Shown here in pieces: positions 7,768 through 15,966 of a stretch of 64,000 nt of DNA. Made by a program: the position numbers and the translations under genes. The notes beneath the pieces are model-generated. The model was not told where the DNA came from and made no database searches. It saw only the letters and a program-made list of their open reading frames with translations. This DNA is from Pseudomonadota bacterium (GTDB lineage Bacteria; Myxococcota_A; UBA796; CAJQPC01): the NCBI GenBank assembly GCA_024228935.1, contig JAAESX010000131.1:62001-126000 (forward strand), read 5' to 3'. Positions within the stretch are counted from its first letter, which is position 1; each line of letters starts with the position of its first letter.

Positions 7768-9190
7768 TCCTCGGCGTCGCGCTCCTCGCCCACGTCGCCG
7801 TGCCATCGGCGCACGGGGCCGAGCGCCGCTACGCCATCGTCATCGGCTCGGACCGTGGCGACGCGCCAGGTGTGCTCTTCCTCGAAGTCGTAGGCGGTCG
7901 CACCCTCGACGAGGTCGCCGGGCGCATCGACGAGCACGACGACGTCGCGGTGGTGTTCGTCTACTACAGCGGCCACGCCGACGGGCAGGACCTGCACCTG
8001 GCCGGCACGCGGCTGCCGCTGACCGAGCTCCACGACTCGGTCGAGGCCATGAGCGCCGATGTCCGCCTGCTGGTCCTGGACGCCTGTCGGAGCGGCGAGA
8101 TCACGCGTGCTCGCAGGATCCCTTCGAGATCGTGGCCGAGGACCGCATGCGCAGCGAGGGCATGGCGGTCATCACCTCGGCCGCCGCTGGCGAGGACGCT
8201 CAGGAGAGCGACCGGCTCCAGGGTGGCGTGTTCACGCACCACTTCGTCAACGGACTGCGCGGCGCCGCGGACAGCTCGGGCGACTCGCGCGTCACGCTGA
8301 CCGAGGCCTACCGCTACACGTACGCCCGGACGGTCATGACGACCTCGCGGGCCCCGGAGCTCCAGCACCCCAGCTACGCCTTCGAGCTGCGCGGCGAGGA
8401 CGACCTGGTGCTCACCTCGCTCGAGTCCTCGACCAGCTACGGCCGGCTGCGGCTCGAAGAGGCCGGCGACTACGTGCTCTTCGACCCGCGGAACCCGGAC
8501 GTCGTGCTGGAGTTCGAGGTGCCCGAAGGCGGCGTCGTGCTCGTTCCCGCCGGCAAGTACATCGTGCGGCGGCGCCTGCCGGACCGGGTCTACCAGACCC
8601 GCATCGAGGTCGAGGCCGACACGGTCTCGCTCGTGCAGAAGGCCGACCTGGTGCAGCAGAGCCTGGGCACGACGGCGCGTCGCGGGACCTCGGTTCGAAG
8701 GGCGGCGACCGCGCTCCAGCTGGGTGCCGGAGTCCACGCCCCTGCGGCGCCTTCCCTGGGACCCATGCCCATGGGTGCCTTGTCGCTGCGCGTCGACACA
8801 CGCGGTCTCAGCCTGGTGGCGGGGGTCGATGCGGGGCGCCGGCCGACCGAGGGGCCCTACGTGGACATCCAGACGACCGCGCTGTCAGCGCACCTGGGCG
8901 CGCTGCGTCTGGGGGACGTGGGGCCCGTCGCCCTGGGGCTCGGCATTCGCGGCGGAACGGCCGTCTACTGGCAGAGCTTCGTGACGGCTGGCGAGGCCGA
9001 GGACCGGCGCACCATCGGCCCCTTCTTCGGGCCGGTCGGGCGGGTGGAGATCCCGGTCGGAGGGCGTCTGTTGGTGGGCGTGAACCCCGCTCTGGACGTC
9101 GCCTTCCTGCCGCCCGAGGCGGACACGGGCCGGCCTGTCACGGCGGTGATGCCTGGCGTCTCGATCGATGTCGGGGCCTACCTTCGATGA
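7764..9190 (+). CDS. Exported caspase-like (C14) protein with barrel-like tail, frameshifted
   Basis: Peptidase C14 (caspase/metacaspase clan) domain behind an apparent signal peptide (residues 1-19, ending in SAHGA). The catalytic pair is visible: His71 in YYSGHADG and Cys108 in VLDACRSG. Right after the Cys the frame breaks between about 8101 and 8116: the first frame runs into arginine-rich nonsense and ends at 8300, while the family sequence (DPFEIVAEDRM, then AVITSAAAGEDAQES, then GGVFTHHFVNGLRG) continues one frame over to the TGA at 9188-9190. The domain also seems short between the first strand and YYSGH. The last 170 residues are alternating small/hydrophobic strands resembling an outer-membrane beta-barrel. 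Coordinates join both frames. Confidence 0.7.
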
Positions 9191-9780
9191 TGTGGCTCCT
9201 GCTCGCGTGCGGAGATGGCGTGGCGCCCACGGACTTCCCGGGAGACGCGCTGTACCGGGTCGAGGGATCGGTCGACGTGCCTCAGGACCACCTGTTGCGC
9301 GACACCGTGTACGGGGTGACGATCGGCTGGGCGGGAGGCGGTGCGGTCGACACCCCCGGCTCGTTCATCGACACCAGCTTTCCGGCGTTCTACACGCTCG
9401 ACCTCTACTACCCGCCCCCGGCCGGCACGCCCGCCATCGTCGAGATCGACGACGTCTTGATCCAGGGGGCCATCGTGTTCCTGTACGCGGACGAGGACGA
9501 GGACGGGGCATGGGACGCGGACACCGAGCCGTTCGTCGGCGCGTCGTCGCCTTTCATGCTGACCTATCAGGCTGGCTACTGGACGGTCGGAGCGGCCCCC
9601 AGCGGGGATCTCGTCGACGCCGAGCCCGGGTACTTCGCTGTCCGCGGCGAGCCCGGGGGCTGTGTCGAGGAAGCGGCTCCGGCAAGCCACGACGACTTCA
9701 ACATCGCCATCGAGGACAAGTCGCTTCCCGACATGAACTGCGACGGCAGAGAGTCGGAATGGGATGGGCTCATCGAGTAG
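9187..9780 (+). CDS. Lipoprotein of unknown function
   Basis: Unrecognised 197-residue lipoprotein. Start is ATG 9187 (ATGA overlap with the caspase-like gene) or ATG 9190. The signal is minimal: MMWLLLAC, with Cys at residue 8 and no basic residue before it. The mature part is acidic and probably beta-rich, with an Asp-rich loop (YADEDEDGAWDADTEP) around residue 100 that could bind Ca2+, and a second acidic loop at the C-terminus (DMNCDGRESEWDG). Tight coupling suggests it works with the upstream caspase/anti-sigma genes at the envelope. Confidence 0.7.
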   Translation: MMWLLLACGDGVAPTDFPGDALYRVEGSVDVPQDHLLRDTVYGVTIGWAGGGAVDTPGSFIDTSFPAFYTLDLYYPPPAGTPAIVEIDDVLIQGAIVFLYADEDEDGAWDADTEPFVGASSPFMLTYQAGYWTVGAAPSGDLVDAEPGYFAVRGEPGGCVEEAAPASHDDFNIAIEDKSLPDMNCDGRESEWDGLIE

Positions 9781-9804
9781 TAGACTCCGCCGCGAGGTGG
9801 ACGG

Positions 9805-11628
9805 ATGTCCGAACTGAAGAAGCTCGACAACACGCTCGGTCGGGTCGGCGACTTCCTGTACTTCCTGGGCATCGGGTTGTTCCCGTTCTCGCTGGGCATC
9901 GTCGGCGGCTTCTACATGGCCGACCAGGGCGCTCGCTGGCTCCCGACCACCATCGGCTGGGTCCTCGCCGGCTGCATGGTCGCGCTCCTGCTCATCATCA
10001 CGGGCCGGTGGCTGCGCGGCCGGCTCTACGTCATGACCGAGCACGGCCTGGTGCTCTCGCGCCGGCTCATCGTCGCGGTCTCGCTCTTCGCCGTGGCGCT
10101 CTCCGGCTGGCTCGTCGTGTTCGCGCTCGAGGTGCCCGCGCCGCTGACCGAGCTGTCGCCCGAGGAGTTCGAGACCGCCTGGGCCATCGACAGTCGGCGG
10201 TACGAAGACACCGCCCGCAGCGCCGATCGCATGCTCGACCGCCTGGACGCCTCGCCGATGTTCTCCGAGGGGGACCGCGTGCTGACCGCCGACGAGGAGT
10301 CCGAGCTCCTGGGCGCGTGGCGGACGCTGTACGACCTGTGCTTCCAGCTCGACCACGTGCGCGTCTTCTACGAGGACTGGTACCGCTTCGATCCGAGCCG
10401 CGCCGAGCGCAGCTACCACCTGCGCAGCTTCGTGTTGCTGCACACCTCCTCGCTCGCCCAGTACGACATCTCCACGCGGTTCGTGGACATCATCAAGCGG
10501 AACGCCGACGCTGAGAAGCTGCTGGATGCGCCTCATCCCAAGCTCGGGTTCGAGGCGAACTCGCTGTCGCTCTTCCGCCAGGACCTGCACTCGGCGGACG
10601 AGGTCAGTCGGCTGGCAGCGGCCCAACGCTACCGGACGTTCTTCGGAAGCGCGATGTCCGGCCGGACCGAGGCCCAGAAGTACGGGGCCGAGGGGCTGTG
10701 GGACGAGGTCGAGGTGCGGCGCAGCTCGATCAACGAGGTGGCCTCGCTCGAGCGTGGAGAGACGGTCCTGCGCAGCGACCTGCAGATGCTCGAGCGGCCC
10801 CTGAAGCGCTCCTGGTACCCGGCCCAGAAGGGCGTCGCCGAGTGGTTCGGGGACACCCGGACGCGCCGCATCGGCTGGTACCTCATCGGCGAGGAGCAGG
10901 TCCCGACGCTGGTCGAGGAGCTGGAGCCGGGGGACATCCTGCTGTCCCGCAAGAACTGGTATCTCTCGAACATCGGCCTGCCGGGCTTCTGGCCCCACGG
11001 GCTGGTCTACATGGGGGACGTCGAGGAGTTCGACGCGGCGTTCGACACCCCCGAGGTGCGCGAGTGGGTCCTCGAGGAGAGCGGGGTCGAGCAGTCGTTG
11101 TCGGAGTACCTGGAGTCACGCTGGCCCGAGGGGTGGGCCCGGTACGCGAAGGGGGACGACGGGCACGAGCACCGGGTGATCGAGGCCATCAGCGAGGGCG
11201 TCGTCTTCAACACGCTCGAGCACGCCAGCGGGGACTACCTGGCGGCGATGCGCCCGCGGCTGTCCCAGAAGGCGAAGGCCCAGGCCATCGTCGAGGGGTT
11301 CGAGCACCTGGGCAAGCCCTACGACTTCGACTTCGACTTCGCCACGGACCACGCCCTGGTCTGCACCGAGCTGGTCTTCCGCATGTACCGGCCGGCCGAA
11401 GGAAAGGACGGCATCGACTTCGACATCGTCGAGGTCGCTGGGCGGCGGACGCTCCCCGCGAACATCCTGGCCGAGCAGTTCTCGCGGGAGCTGGGGACCG
11501 ACGAGCAGCAGCTGGACTTCGTCTGGTTCTACGACGCGCGGGAGTCCACGCAGTCGGTGGTCGAGGCGGACGAGGCGGCCTTCGCGGCCAGCTGGGAGCG
11601 CGTGAAGTGGGACACGGCCCAGGAGTGA
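9805..11628 (+). CDS. Membrane protein with permuted NlpC/P60-type (YiiX/C92) peptidase domain
   Basis: 607 residues. Three membrane helices lie at about residues 18-37, 47-65 and 86-108. A soluble helical region follows, then a C-terminal papain-like permuted domain of the YebB/YiiX (peptidase C92) type. Its conserved features are LEPGDILLSRK near residue 375, His398 in FWPHGLVYMG and Cys520 in HALVCTELVFRMY, the expected His-then-Cys order of the permuted fold. Members of the fold cleave peptide or amide/ester bonds in cell-envelope or lipid substrates; the substrate here is unknown. Starts 25 bases after the upstream lipoprotein gene, so probably the last gene of the ECF operon. Confidence 0.8.
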   Translation: MSELKKLDNTLGRVGDFLYFLGIGLFPFSLGIVGGFYMADQGARWLPTTIGWVLAGCMVALLLIITGRWLRGRLYVMTEHGLVLSRRLIVAVSLFAVALSGWLVVFALEVPAPLTELSPEEFETAWAIDSRRYEDTARSADRMLDRLDASPMFSEGDRVLTADEESELLGAWRTLYDLCFQLDHVRVFYEDWYRFDPSRAERSYHLRSFVLLHTSSLAQYDISTRFVDIIKRNADAEKLLDAPHPKLGFEANSLSLFRQDLHSADEVSRLAAAQRYRTFFGSAMSGRTEAQKYGAEGLWDEVEVRRSSINEVASLERGETVLRSDLQMLERPLKRSWYPAQKGVAEWFGDTRTRRIGWYLIGEEQVPTLVEELEPGDILLSRKNWYLSNIGLPGFWPHGLVYMGDVEEFDAAFDTPEVREWVLEESGVEQSLSEYLESRWPEGWARYAKGDDGHEHRVIEAISEGVVFNTLEHASGDYLAAMRPRLSQKAKAQAIVEGFEHLGKPYDFDFDFATDHALVCTELVFRMYRPAEGKDGIDFDIVEVAGRRTLPANILAEQFSRELGTDEQQLDFVWFYDARESTQSVVEADEAAFAASWERVKWDTAQE

Positions 11629-11737
11629 TGTCACCTCGACGGGGGTTGGATTGTAAGGAATCGTCTGGATAGTCCGAATTCTTCCGTTTCTGGTGTCTCA
11701 CATGTCAGTGTCCAAGAGGCTCCAGGACGGAGGAGAG

Positions 11738-12133
11738 ATGAGGCTCTCGCGCGTGGTCGCCCGGTATCGGGACGGGCACATGGTCAAAGGCGTCACGACG
11801 GACTTCGATCGGCTGAACCAGGCGTTCCACGTCGAGGTCGACGAGTCGGTGGACGTGCCCGAGCGGGTCGAGGTCAAGTACCTGAAGGCCCTGTTCTTCG
11901 TCCGGGACCTGGCCGGTGACCGCTACTACGACGAGACCAAGGGCTTCCGTCCCCCCGCGCCCGACCGGTACCCCGTGACCGTGCAGTTCCACGACGGCGA
12001 GGAGATCTGCGGCACGACCGAGGAGCGGGAGCGCACAGGCGAGGGCTTCTTCCTGGTGCCGAACGACCCGAACAGCAACAACCGCAAGGTGTTCGTCATC
12101 TGGGGCGCGGTCCGGAGGTTGTACTTCCATTAG
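11738..12133 (+). CDS. Small conserved protein of the VVARYRDGxxxKG type
   Basis: 131 residues, mostly beta-strand, no signal or membrane helix. The opening VVARYRDGHMVKGVTTDF and the later KALFFVRDLAGD resemble small cytosolic proteins of Myxococcota and Acidobacteria that I know only as uncharacterised (DUF6982-like; not verified). The start at ATG 11738 is favoured over two upstream in-frame ATGs because GGAGGAG sits directly in front of it. It ends 9 bases before glyoxalase II and may be co-transcribed with it. Confidence 0.6.
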   Translation: MRLSRVVARYRDGHMVKGVTTDFDRLNQAFHVEVDESVDVPERVEVKYLKALFFVRDLAGDRYYDETKGFRPPAPDRYPVTVQFHDGEEICGTTEERERTGEGFFLVPNDPNSNNRKVFVIWGAVRRLYFH

Positions 12134-12142
12134 AGGGACGGC

Positions 12143-12889
12143 ATGGACGTCCTTCGCATTCCGGTCCTCCAGGACAACTACCTGTGGCTCATCGACACCG
12201 GTGACGCCGTGGGCGCCGTCGATCCCGCCCTGGCCGAGCCCGTGCTCGAGGCGCTGGGCGGGCGCAAGCTCGACTGGATCCTGAACACCCACCACCACTG
12301 GGACCACACCGGGGCCAACCTCGAGCTGAAGGAGACGACGGGCTGTCGCATCGTCGGGCCCGCCATGGACGAGCGCATCCCGGGCCGGGACGTGGGCGTT
12401 GCCGACGGCGACACGTTCACGCTGGGGTCGCAGGTCGCCGAGGTCCTCTTCGTGCCGGGCCACACGCGAGGCCACATCGCGTACCACTTCGCCGCGACGG
12501 GGCACCTGTTCTGTGGCGACACGCTGTTCATCGGCGGCTGCGGCCGGCTGTTCGAGGGAACGGGGCAGGAGATGTGGGCCTCGCTGGAGAAGATCCGGGC
12601 GCTGCCGGGCGACACGCAGGTCTGCTGCGCGCATGAGTACACCGCCTCGAACCTGCGCTTCGCCCTGTCGGTCGAGCCAGACAACGCGACGCTCGTCGCC
12701 TGGGCCGACGAGGTGGGGCGGCTGCGCGATGCCGGACAGCCCACGGTTCCCGGGCTCCTGTCTCGCGAGTGGGAGACCAACCCGTTCCTGCGCTGTCACC
12801 TGCCGAGCGTTCAGGCGGCGGTCGGGATGACGGGCTCGCCGGCCGGGGACGTGCTGGCCGAGGTCCGGCGTCGCAAGGACTCCTTCTGA
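12143..12889 (+). CDS. gloB: Hydroxyacylglutathione hydrolase (glyoxalase II)
   Basis: Cytosolic metallo-beta-lactamase-fold enzyme that hydrolyses S-lactoylglutathione to lactate in methylglyoxal detoxification. The 248-residue length fits. Metal-binding motifs are THHHWDHTG near residue 50, VPGHTRGH near 112, GDTLFIGGCGRLFEG near 134 and AHEYTASNLRFA near 168. The short C-terminal family domain ends with WETNPFLRC followed by the expected helix. The N-terminal LQDNYLWLI is also typical. The stop codon overlaps the presumed CTG start of the next gene (CTGA). Confidence 0.92.
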   Translation: MDVLRIPVLQDNYLWLIDTGDAVGAVDPALAEPVLEALGGRKLDWILNTHHHWDHTGANLELKETTGCRIVGPAMDERIPGRDVGVADGDTFTLGSQVAEVLFVPGHTRGHIAYHFAATGHLFCGDTLFIGGCGRLFEGTGQEMWASLEKIRALPGDTQVCCAHEYTASNLRFALSVEPDNATLVAWADEVGRLRDAGQPTVPGLLSREWETNPFLRCHLPSVQAAVGMTGSPAGDVLAEVRRRKDSF

Positions 12890-13632
12890 TCCCGGCCCGG
12901 CTCGAGGGCGGGGTCGCGTGGCGCGAGGTCGGAGAGGGGCCGCCGCTGCTGTTGCTGCACGGGGTCCCGTCGAGCGGGCTCCTGTTCCGGGGGGCGATGC
13001 CGCTCCTCGCCCAGGCAGGGTTCCGCGTCCTGGCGCCGGATCTGCCCGGCTACGGCGAGAGCGACGCCACCGCGGACCTGTCGGTCGGCGGGCACCTGGC
13101 CTGGCTCCTGCGCTGGCTCGACCACGTCGGCGTGGACCGGTGTGTCGTGGCCGGCGTCGACTTCGGTGGACTGATCGCCGCGGAGCTCTGCCTGGCTGGA
13201 AGGGGAACGCGCCTCGTGCTGACCTCGTCGGCGCTGTCGTGGGGCTGGGCGACCTCGGTGGTGGCGGCGATTCCGCCCTTCGACCGGCTCTTCTATCGAC
13301 TCTTCAGCGGGCACCTGTACCTGCGTCGAGCCGAGAACCCGGGGCCGCTGGTCGCGCTCCATGCCGGCCGCATCGAGTCGGATCCGGACTTCGTCGAGCG
13401 GATGCGTGGGACCGCGCTGGCCCTGCGTCCCTCGGATCGAGCGGCTCGTCTGGACGTGCCGGTGCGGCTCGTCTGGGGGAGCGATGACCCGCTCTTCCCG
13501 CCCTGGATGGCGAGGCGGCTCGCGGCGGGCTGTGGGGGGGATCTCGTGGTGGTCGAGGGCGCGAGGCACACCCTGCCGTGGGACCGACCCGAGGTCTGGG
13601 CGCGCGAGGTGCTTGAAGGCGCTCGCGGCTGA
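12886..13632 (+). CDS. Alpha/beta hydrolase with Asp nucleophile (dehalogenase/epoxide hydrolase-like)
   Basis: 248 residues. After LLLLHGVPSSGLLF and the LAPDLPGYGESD strand, the nucleophile elbow reads AGVDFGG: an Asp replaces the usual Ser, as in haloalkane dehalogenases and epoxide hydrolases. The acid is in WGSDDPLFP and the His in GARHTLPWD. No ATG, GTG or TTG fits the start; the reading that gives a family-like N-terminus is CTG-ATC-CCG-GCC at 12886, which overlaps the gloB stop as CTGA and has AAGGA about 5 bases upstream. A GTG far upstream at 12769 would add an arginine-rich stretch inside gloB and is unlikely. Substrate unknown. Confidence 0.8.
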   Translation: MIPARLEGGVAWREVGEGPPLLLLHGVPSSGLLFRGAMPLLAQAGFRVLAPDLPGYGESDATADLSVGGHLAWLLRWLDHVGVDRCVVAGVDFGGLIAAELCLAGRGTRLVLTSSALSWGWATSVVAAIPPFDRLFYRLFSGHLYLRRAENPGPLVALHAGRIESDPDFVERMRGTALALRPSDRAARLDVPVRLVWGSDDPLFPPWMARRLAAGCGGDLVVVEGARHTLPWDRPEVWAREVLEGARG

Positions 13633-13647
13633 TCCGAGGGGAGGGGC

Positions 13648-14655
13648 ATGGCTGCTCCCGTTCTCGCCCCCGTCTCTGCCTCGGACATCGATCTGGTCGC
13701 TGCTCTCCGGGCCGGGGAGCCCGTGGACGCCCGCGGTGCCTGGCTCGTCGACGCGGACCTGTCCGGCGTGGACCTGACGGGTGTGGACCTCTCCGGTGCG
13801 GACCTCTCGCGGGCCGATCTGAGCGGAGCGACGCTGATGATCGCGAACCTCGCGGACGTGGTGCTGTTCGAGGCGAAGCTCGAGGACGCCGAGCTGAGCG
13901 GAGCCTGTCTGCGGGGCGCACACCTGCGTGGGGTCGATGCTCGTCGAGCCGGGTTCGGTCGCGCCGACCTGTCCGGAGCCGAGCTCAGCGACGGCTGCTT
14001 CGACGAGGCGAGCTTCACCGAGGCGCGCTGCCACGCGGTGGCCGCCATGGGGGCCTCGTTCCAGCGAGCCCGGTTTCGGGGTGCGGACCTGGAGCAGGCC
14101 GATCTGTCCCGGGCGGATCTGCGGGACACGGACCTCGAGGACGCCTGCGTCCGCGACACCTGCTTCACGCGAGCAGATCTGCGCGAGGCACGGCTTCGGG
14201 GCGTTCGGGACTACACGACCGCCGACTGGATCGGTGCCGACGTCCGTCACGCAGACTTCAACGGTGCCTATCTGTTGCGGCGTGAGATCATCGACCAGAA
14301 CTACCTGGACGAGTTCCAGAAGCAGAGCCGGGGCAACGCGATCCTGTACGCGGCCTGGAAGGCGACCTCGGACTGCGGGCGCAGCGTCGGGCGGTGGGCC
14401 GCCTGGACCGCACTGATCGCGGTGACCTGGGCGTTCATCTACAGCCAGCTGCCCATCGCGTACGGGGACAACGAGACGGTGCTCAGCCCGCTCTACTTCT
14501 CGGTCGTGACGCTCACGACGCTCGGCTACGGCGACGCGCTCCCGACCACGCTGGGGGGGCAGGTCGCGGTGATGGTCCAGGTGGTCATCGGCTACTTCAT
14601 GCTCGGCGGGCTGCTGTCCATCTTCGCCACGAAGATGTCGACCCGAGGCGAGTAG
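13648..14655 (+). CDS. Pentapeptide-repeat protein fused to a two-helix potassium channel pore
   Basis: 335 residues. Residues 30-205 are A(D/N)LxG-type pentapeptide repeats forming a right-handed quadrilateral helix (for example ADLSGVDLTGVDLSGADLSR). After a linker come two membrane helices (about 247-266 and 305-327) flanking a re-entrant pore with the selectivity filter TTLGYGD near residue 291. The filter identifies a K+ channel (Ion_trans_2 type); how the pentapeptide rod gates or localises it is unknown. Start ATG 13648 is preceded by GAGGGG. It is one base from the convergent PilZ gene. Confidence 0.88.
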   Translation: MAAPVLAPVSASDIDLVAALRAGEPVDARGAWLVDADLSGVDLTGVDLSGADLSRADLSGATLMIANLADVVLFEAKLEDAELSGACLRGAHLRGVDARRAGFGRADLSGAELSDGCFDEASFTEARCHAVAAMGASFQRARFRGADLEQADLSRADLRDTDLEDACVRDTCFTRADLREARLRGVRDYTTADWIGADVRHADFNGAYLLRREIIDQNYLDEFQKQSRGNAILYAAWKATSDCGRSVGRWAAWTALIAVTWAFIYSQLPIAYGDNETVLSPLYFSVVTLTTLGYGDALPTTLGGQVAVMVQVVIGYFMLGGLLSIFATKMSTRGE

Positions 14656-14656
14656 G

Positions 14657-15004
14657 TCACTCCTCGCCGGATGGACGCTCGATCGTGTCCCAGTCCTCGC
14701 CGGCGTCGTCGAGCAGCGCCAGCAGGTCGCTGAGCTCGTCCGGGACCAGGCCCAGGATCCGCCACCCGTGAGCGGTCTCGCCTTCGGTGCTGCGGACCCA
14801 GCTGTTCATGAGGCGCGCGCGGATGGACCGAGTGCCGTCCTCGATGAAGACCTCGATGGGGGCGCTGAGATCCAGCCACTCGACGTCGCCGACGGCGCAG
14901 AGTCCCGTGCCGGACGCGTCCACGACCGTCCAGCTGCCGGCGCTCGGCGACTGGCGGAACGCGACCCGTGCTTGGACCTGAACGCGCTGTTCTCTCTTGC
15001 GCAT
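14657..15004 (-). CDS. PilZ domain protein
   Basis: 115-residue single-domain PilZ protein, a candidate c-di-GMP receptor. The second signature DASGTG (D-x-S-x-x-G) is intact near residue 28. The first arginine motif is only approximate: MRKREQRVQ supplies several Arg but not the exact R-x3-R spacing, so ligand binding is uncertain. A GTG at 15010 would add two residues. It is divergent from an HDOD gene, which is a common partner of second-messenger proteins, but there is no direct evidence that they act together. Confidence 0.75.
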   Translation of the reverse strand: MRKREQRVQVQARVAFRQSPSAGSWTVVDASGTGLCAVGDVEWLDLSAPIEVFIEDGTRSIRARLMNSWVRSTEGETAHGWRILGLVPDELSDLLALLDDAGEDWDTIERPSGEE

Positions 15005-15125
15005 CGTCACCTCGACCGAGAGCTTCCCAGATTACGGCGGGCCTTGTCGGCACGGGGCCTTTCACAACGGCTTCAGGTCGGACGATCCGGGTCCGAACAG
15101 ACAAGGGGATCAGGAGGGCCAGGAC

Positions 15126-15947
15126 ATGTTCGGTGCGCTCAAGCGGATGTTCGATCCGAAGCAGAAGCTACGGGAAACACTGGGAACCCAGGACCTGCCC
15201 TCGTTCCCTGCGATCACGACGCGGCTGCTGCGGATGCTGCGGGATCCGACGGGCGACACCGCGGAGATCGCCCGTGTGCTCGCGATGGACCCGGGGCTGT
15301 CCCAGCGTGCGCTGAAGATGGTCAACAGCGCGTCCTTCGGGCTGCGGCGGCCGGCCACCGACATCGGACATGCGGTGAACCTGCTCGGTCGGGGGCCGAT
15401 GGAGAGCTTGGTGTTGGGGGTGGCCGTGCGCTCGGCGCTGCCCAACACGCCGGTGCCCGGGTTCGCTCCGGCGCAGTTCTGGCGCACTTCGGCTCGCCGG
15501 GCCGCCACCGCCAAGGCGCTCGCCGATCTGCTCGAGCCCCGGCATCGGATGACCAGCTTCACGGCGGGGCTGCTCCAGGACATGGCCATCCCGCTCCTGG
15601 CGAACAGCCGCTCGGACTACAGCAAGGTCCTGATGAGCTGCTCGGGTGTTGAGCTGGACGCGGCCGAGCGCGACACCTTCGGCTGGGATCACCCCGAGGT
15701 CGCGGGCTGGCTCGCGGTCGACTGGGAGTTCCCCCAGGCGCTGTCCCAGGCCATCGTCGGGCACCACGACGGCGAGGGCTGCCCGGTCTCGGTCCAGCTG
15801 GTCCGCCACCTCGAGGGGGACGAGGGCATGGAGAAGGTCATGACCGAGGCGCGCAGTCGGTTCGGGTCGAACGCCGAGAGTCGAGTCGCCGAAGCGCTCG
15901 CGATCGGCGCGGAGCGCGGAGACGAGATGGCGGCGATGTTCCGCTGA
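15126..15947 (+). CDS. HDOD domain signalling protein
   Basis: 273 residues with a single HDOD domain (related to HD hydrolases but lacking the catalytic HD pair): PSFPAITTRLLRML, DPGLSQRALKMVNSASFGL and AVNLLG follow the family pattern, and GWDHPEVAGWL with SQAIVGHHDGE lie where the HD domain signature would be. HDOD proteins act as non-enzymatic adaptors in signalling and motility. The ATG at 15126 is preceded by GGAGGG. No membrane helix, so cytosolic. Confidence 0.85.
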   Translation: MFGALKRMFDPKQKLRETLGTQDLPSFPAITTRLLRMLRDPTGDTAEIARVLAMDPGLSQRALKMVNSASFGLRRPATDIGHAVNLLGRGPMESLVLGVAVRSALPNTPVPGFAPAQFWRTSARRAATAKALADLLEPRHRMTSFTAGLLQDMAIPLLANSRSDYSKVLMSCSGVELDAAERDTFGWDHPEVAGWLAVDWEFPQALSQAIVGHHDGEGCPVSVQLVRHLEGDEGMEKVMTEARSRFGSNAESRVAEALAIGAERGDEMAAMFR

Positions 15948-15966
15948 CGGGCGTTAGACGCAGCGC

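Noticed and set aside
15078..15096. Inverted repeat TCGGAC-N7-GTCCGA between the PilZ and HDOD genes
   Set aside because: Six-base arms are frequent by chance at this GC content and nothing else supports an operator.
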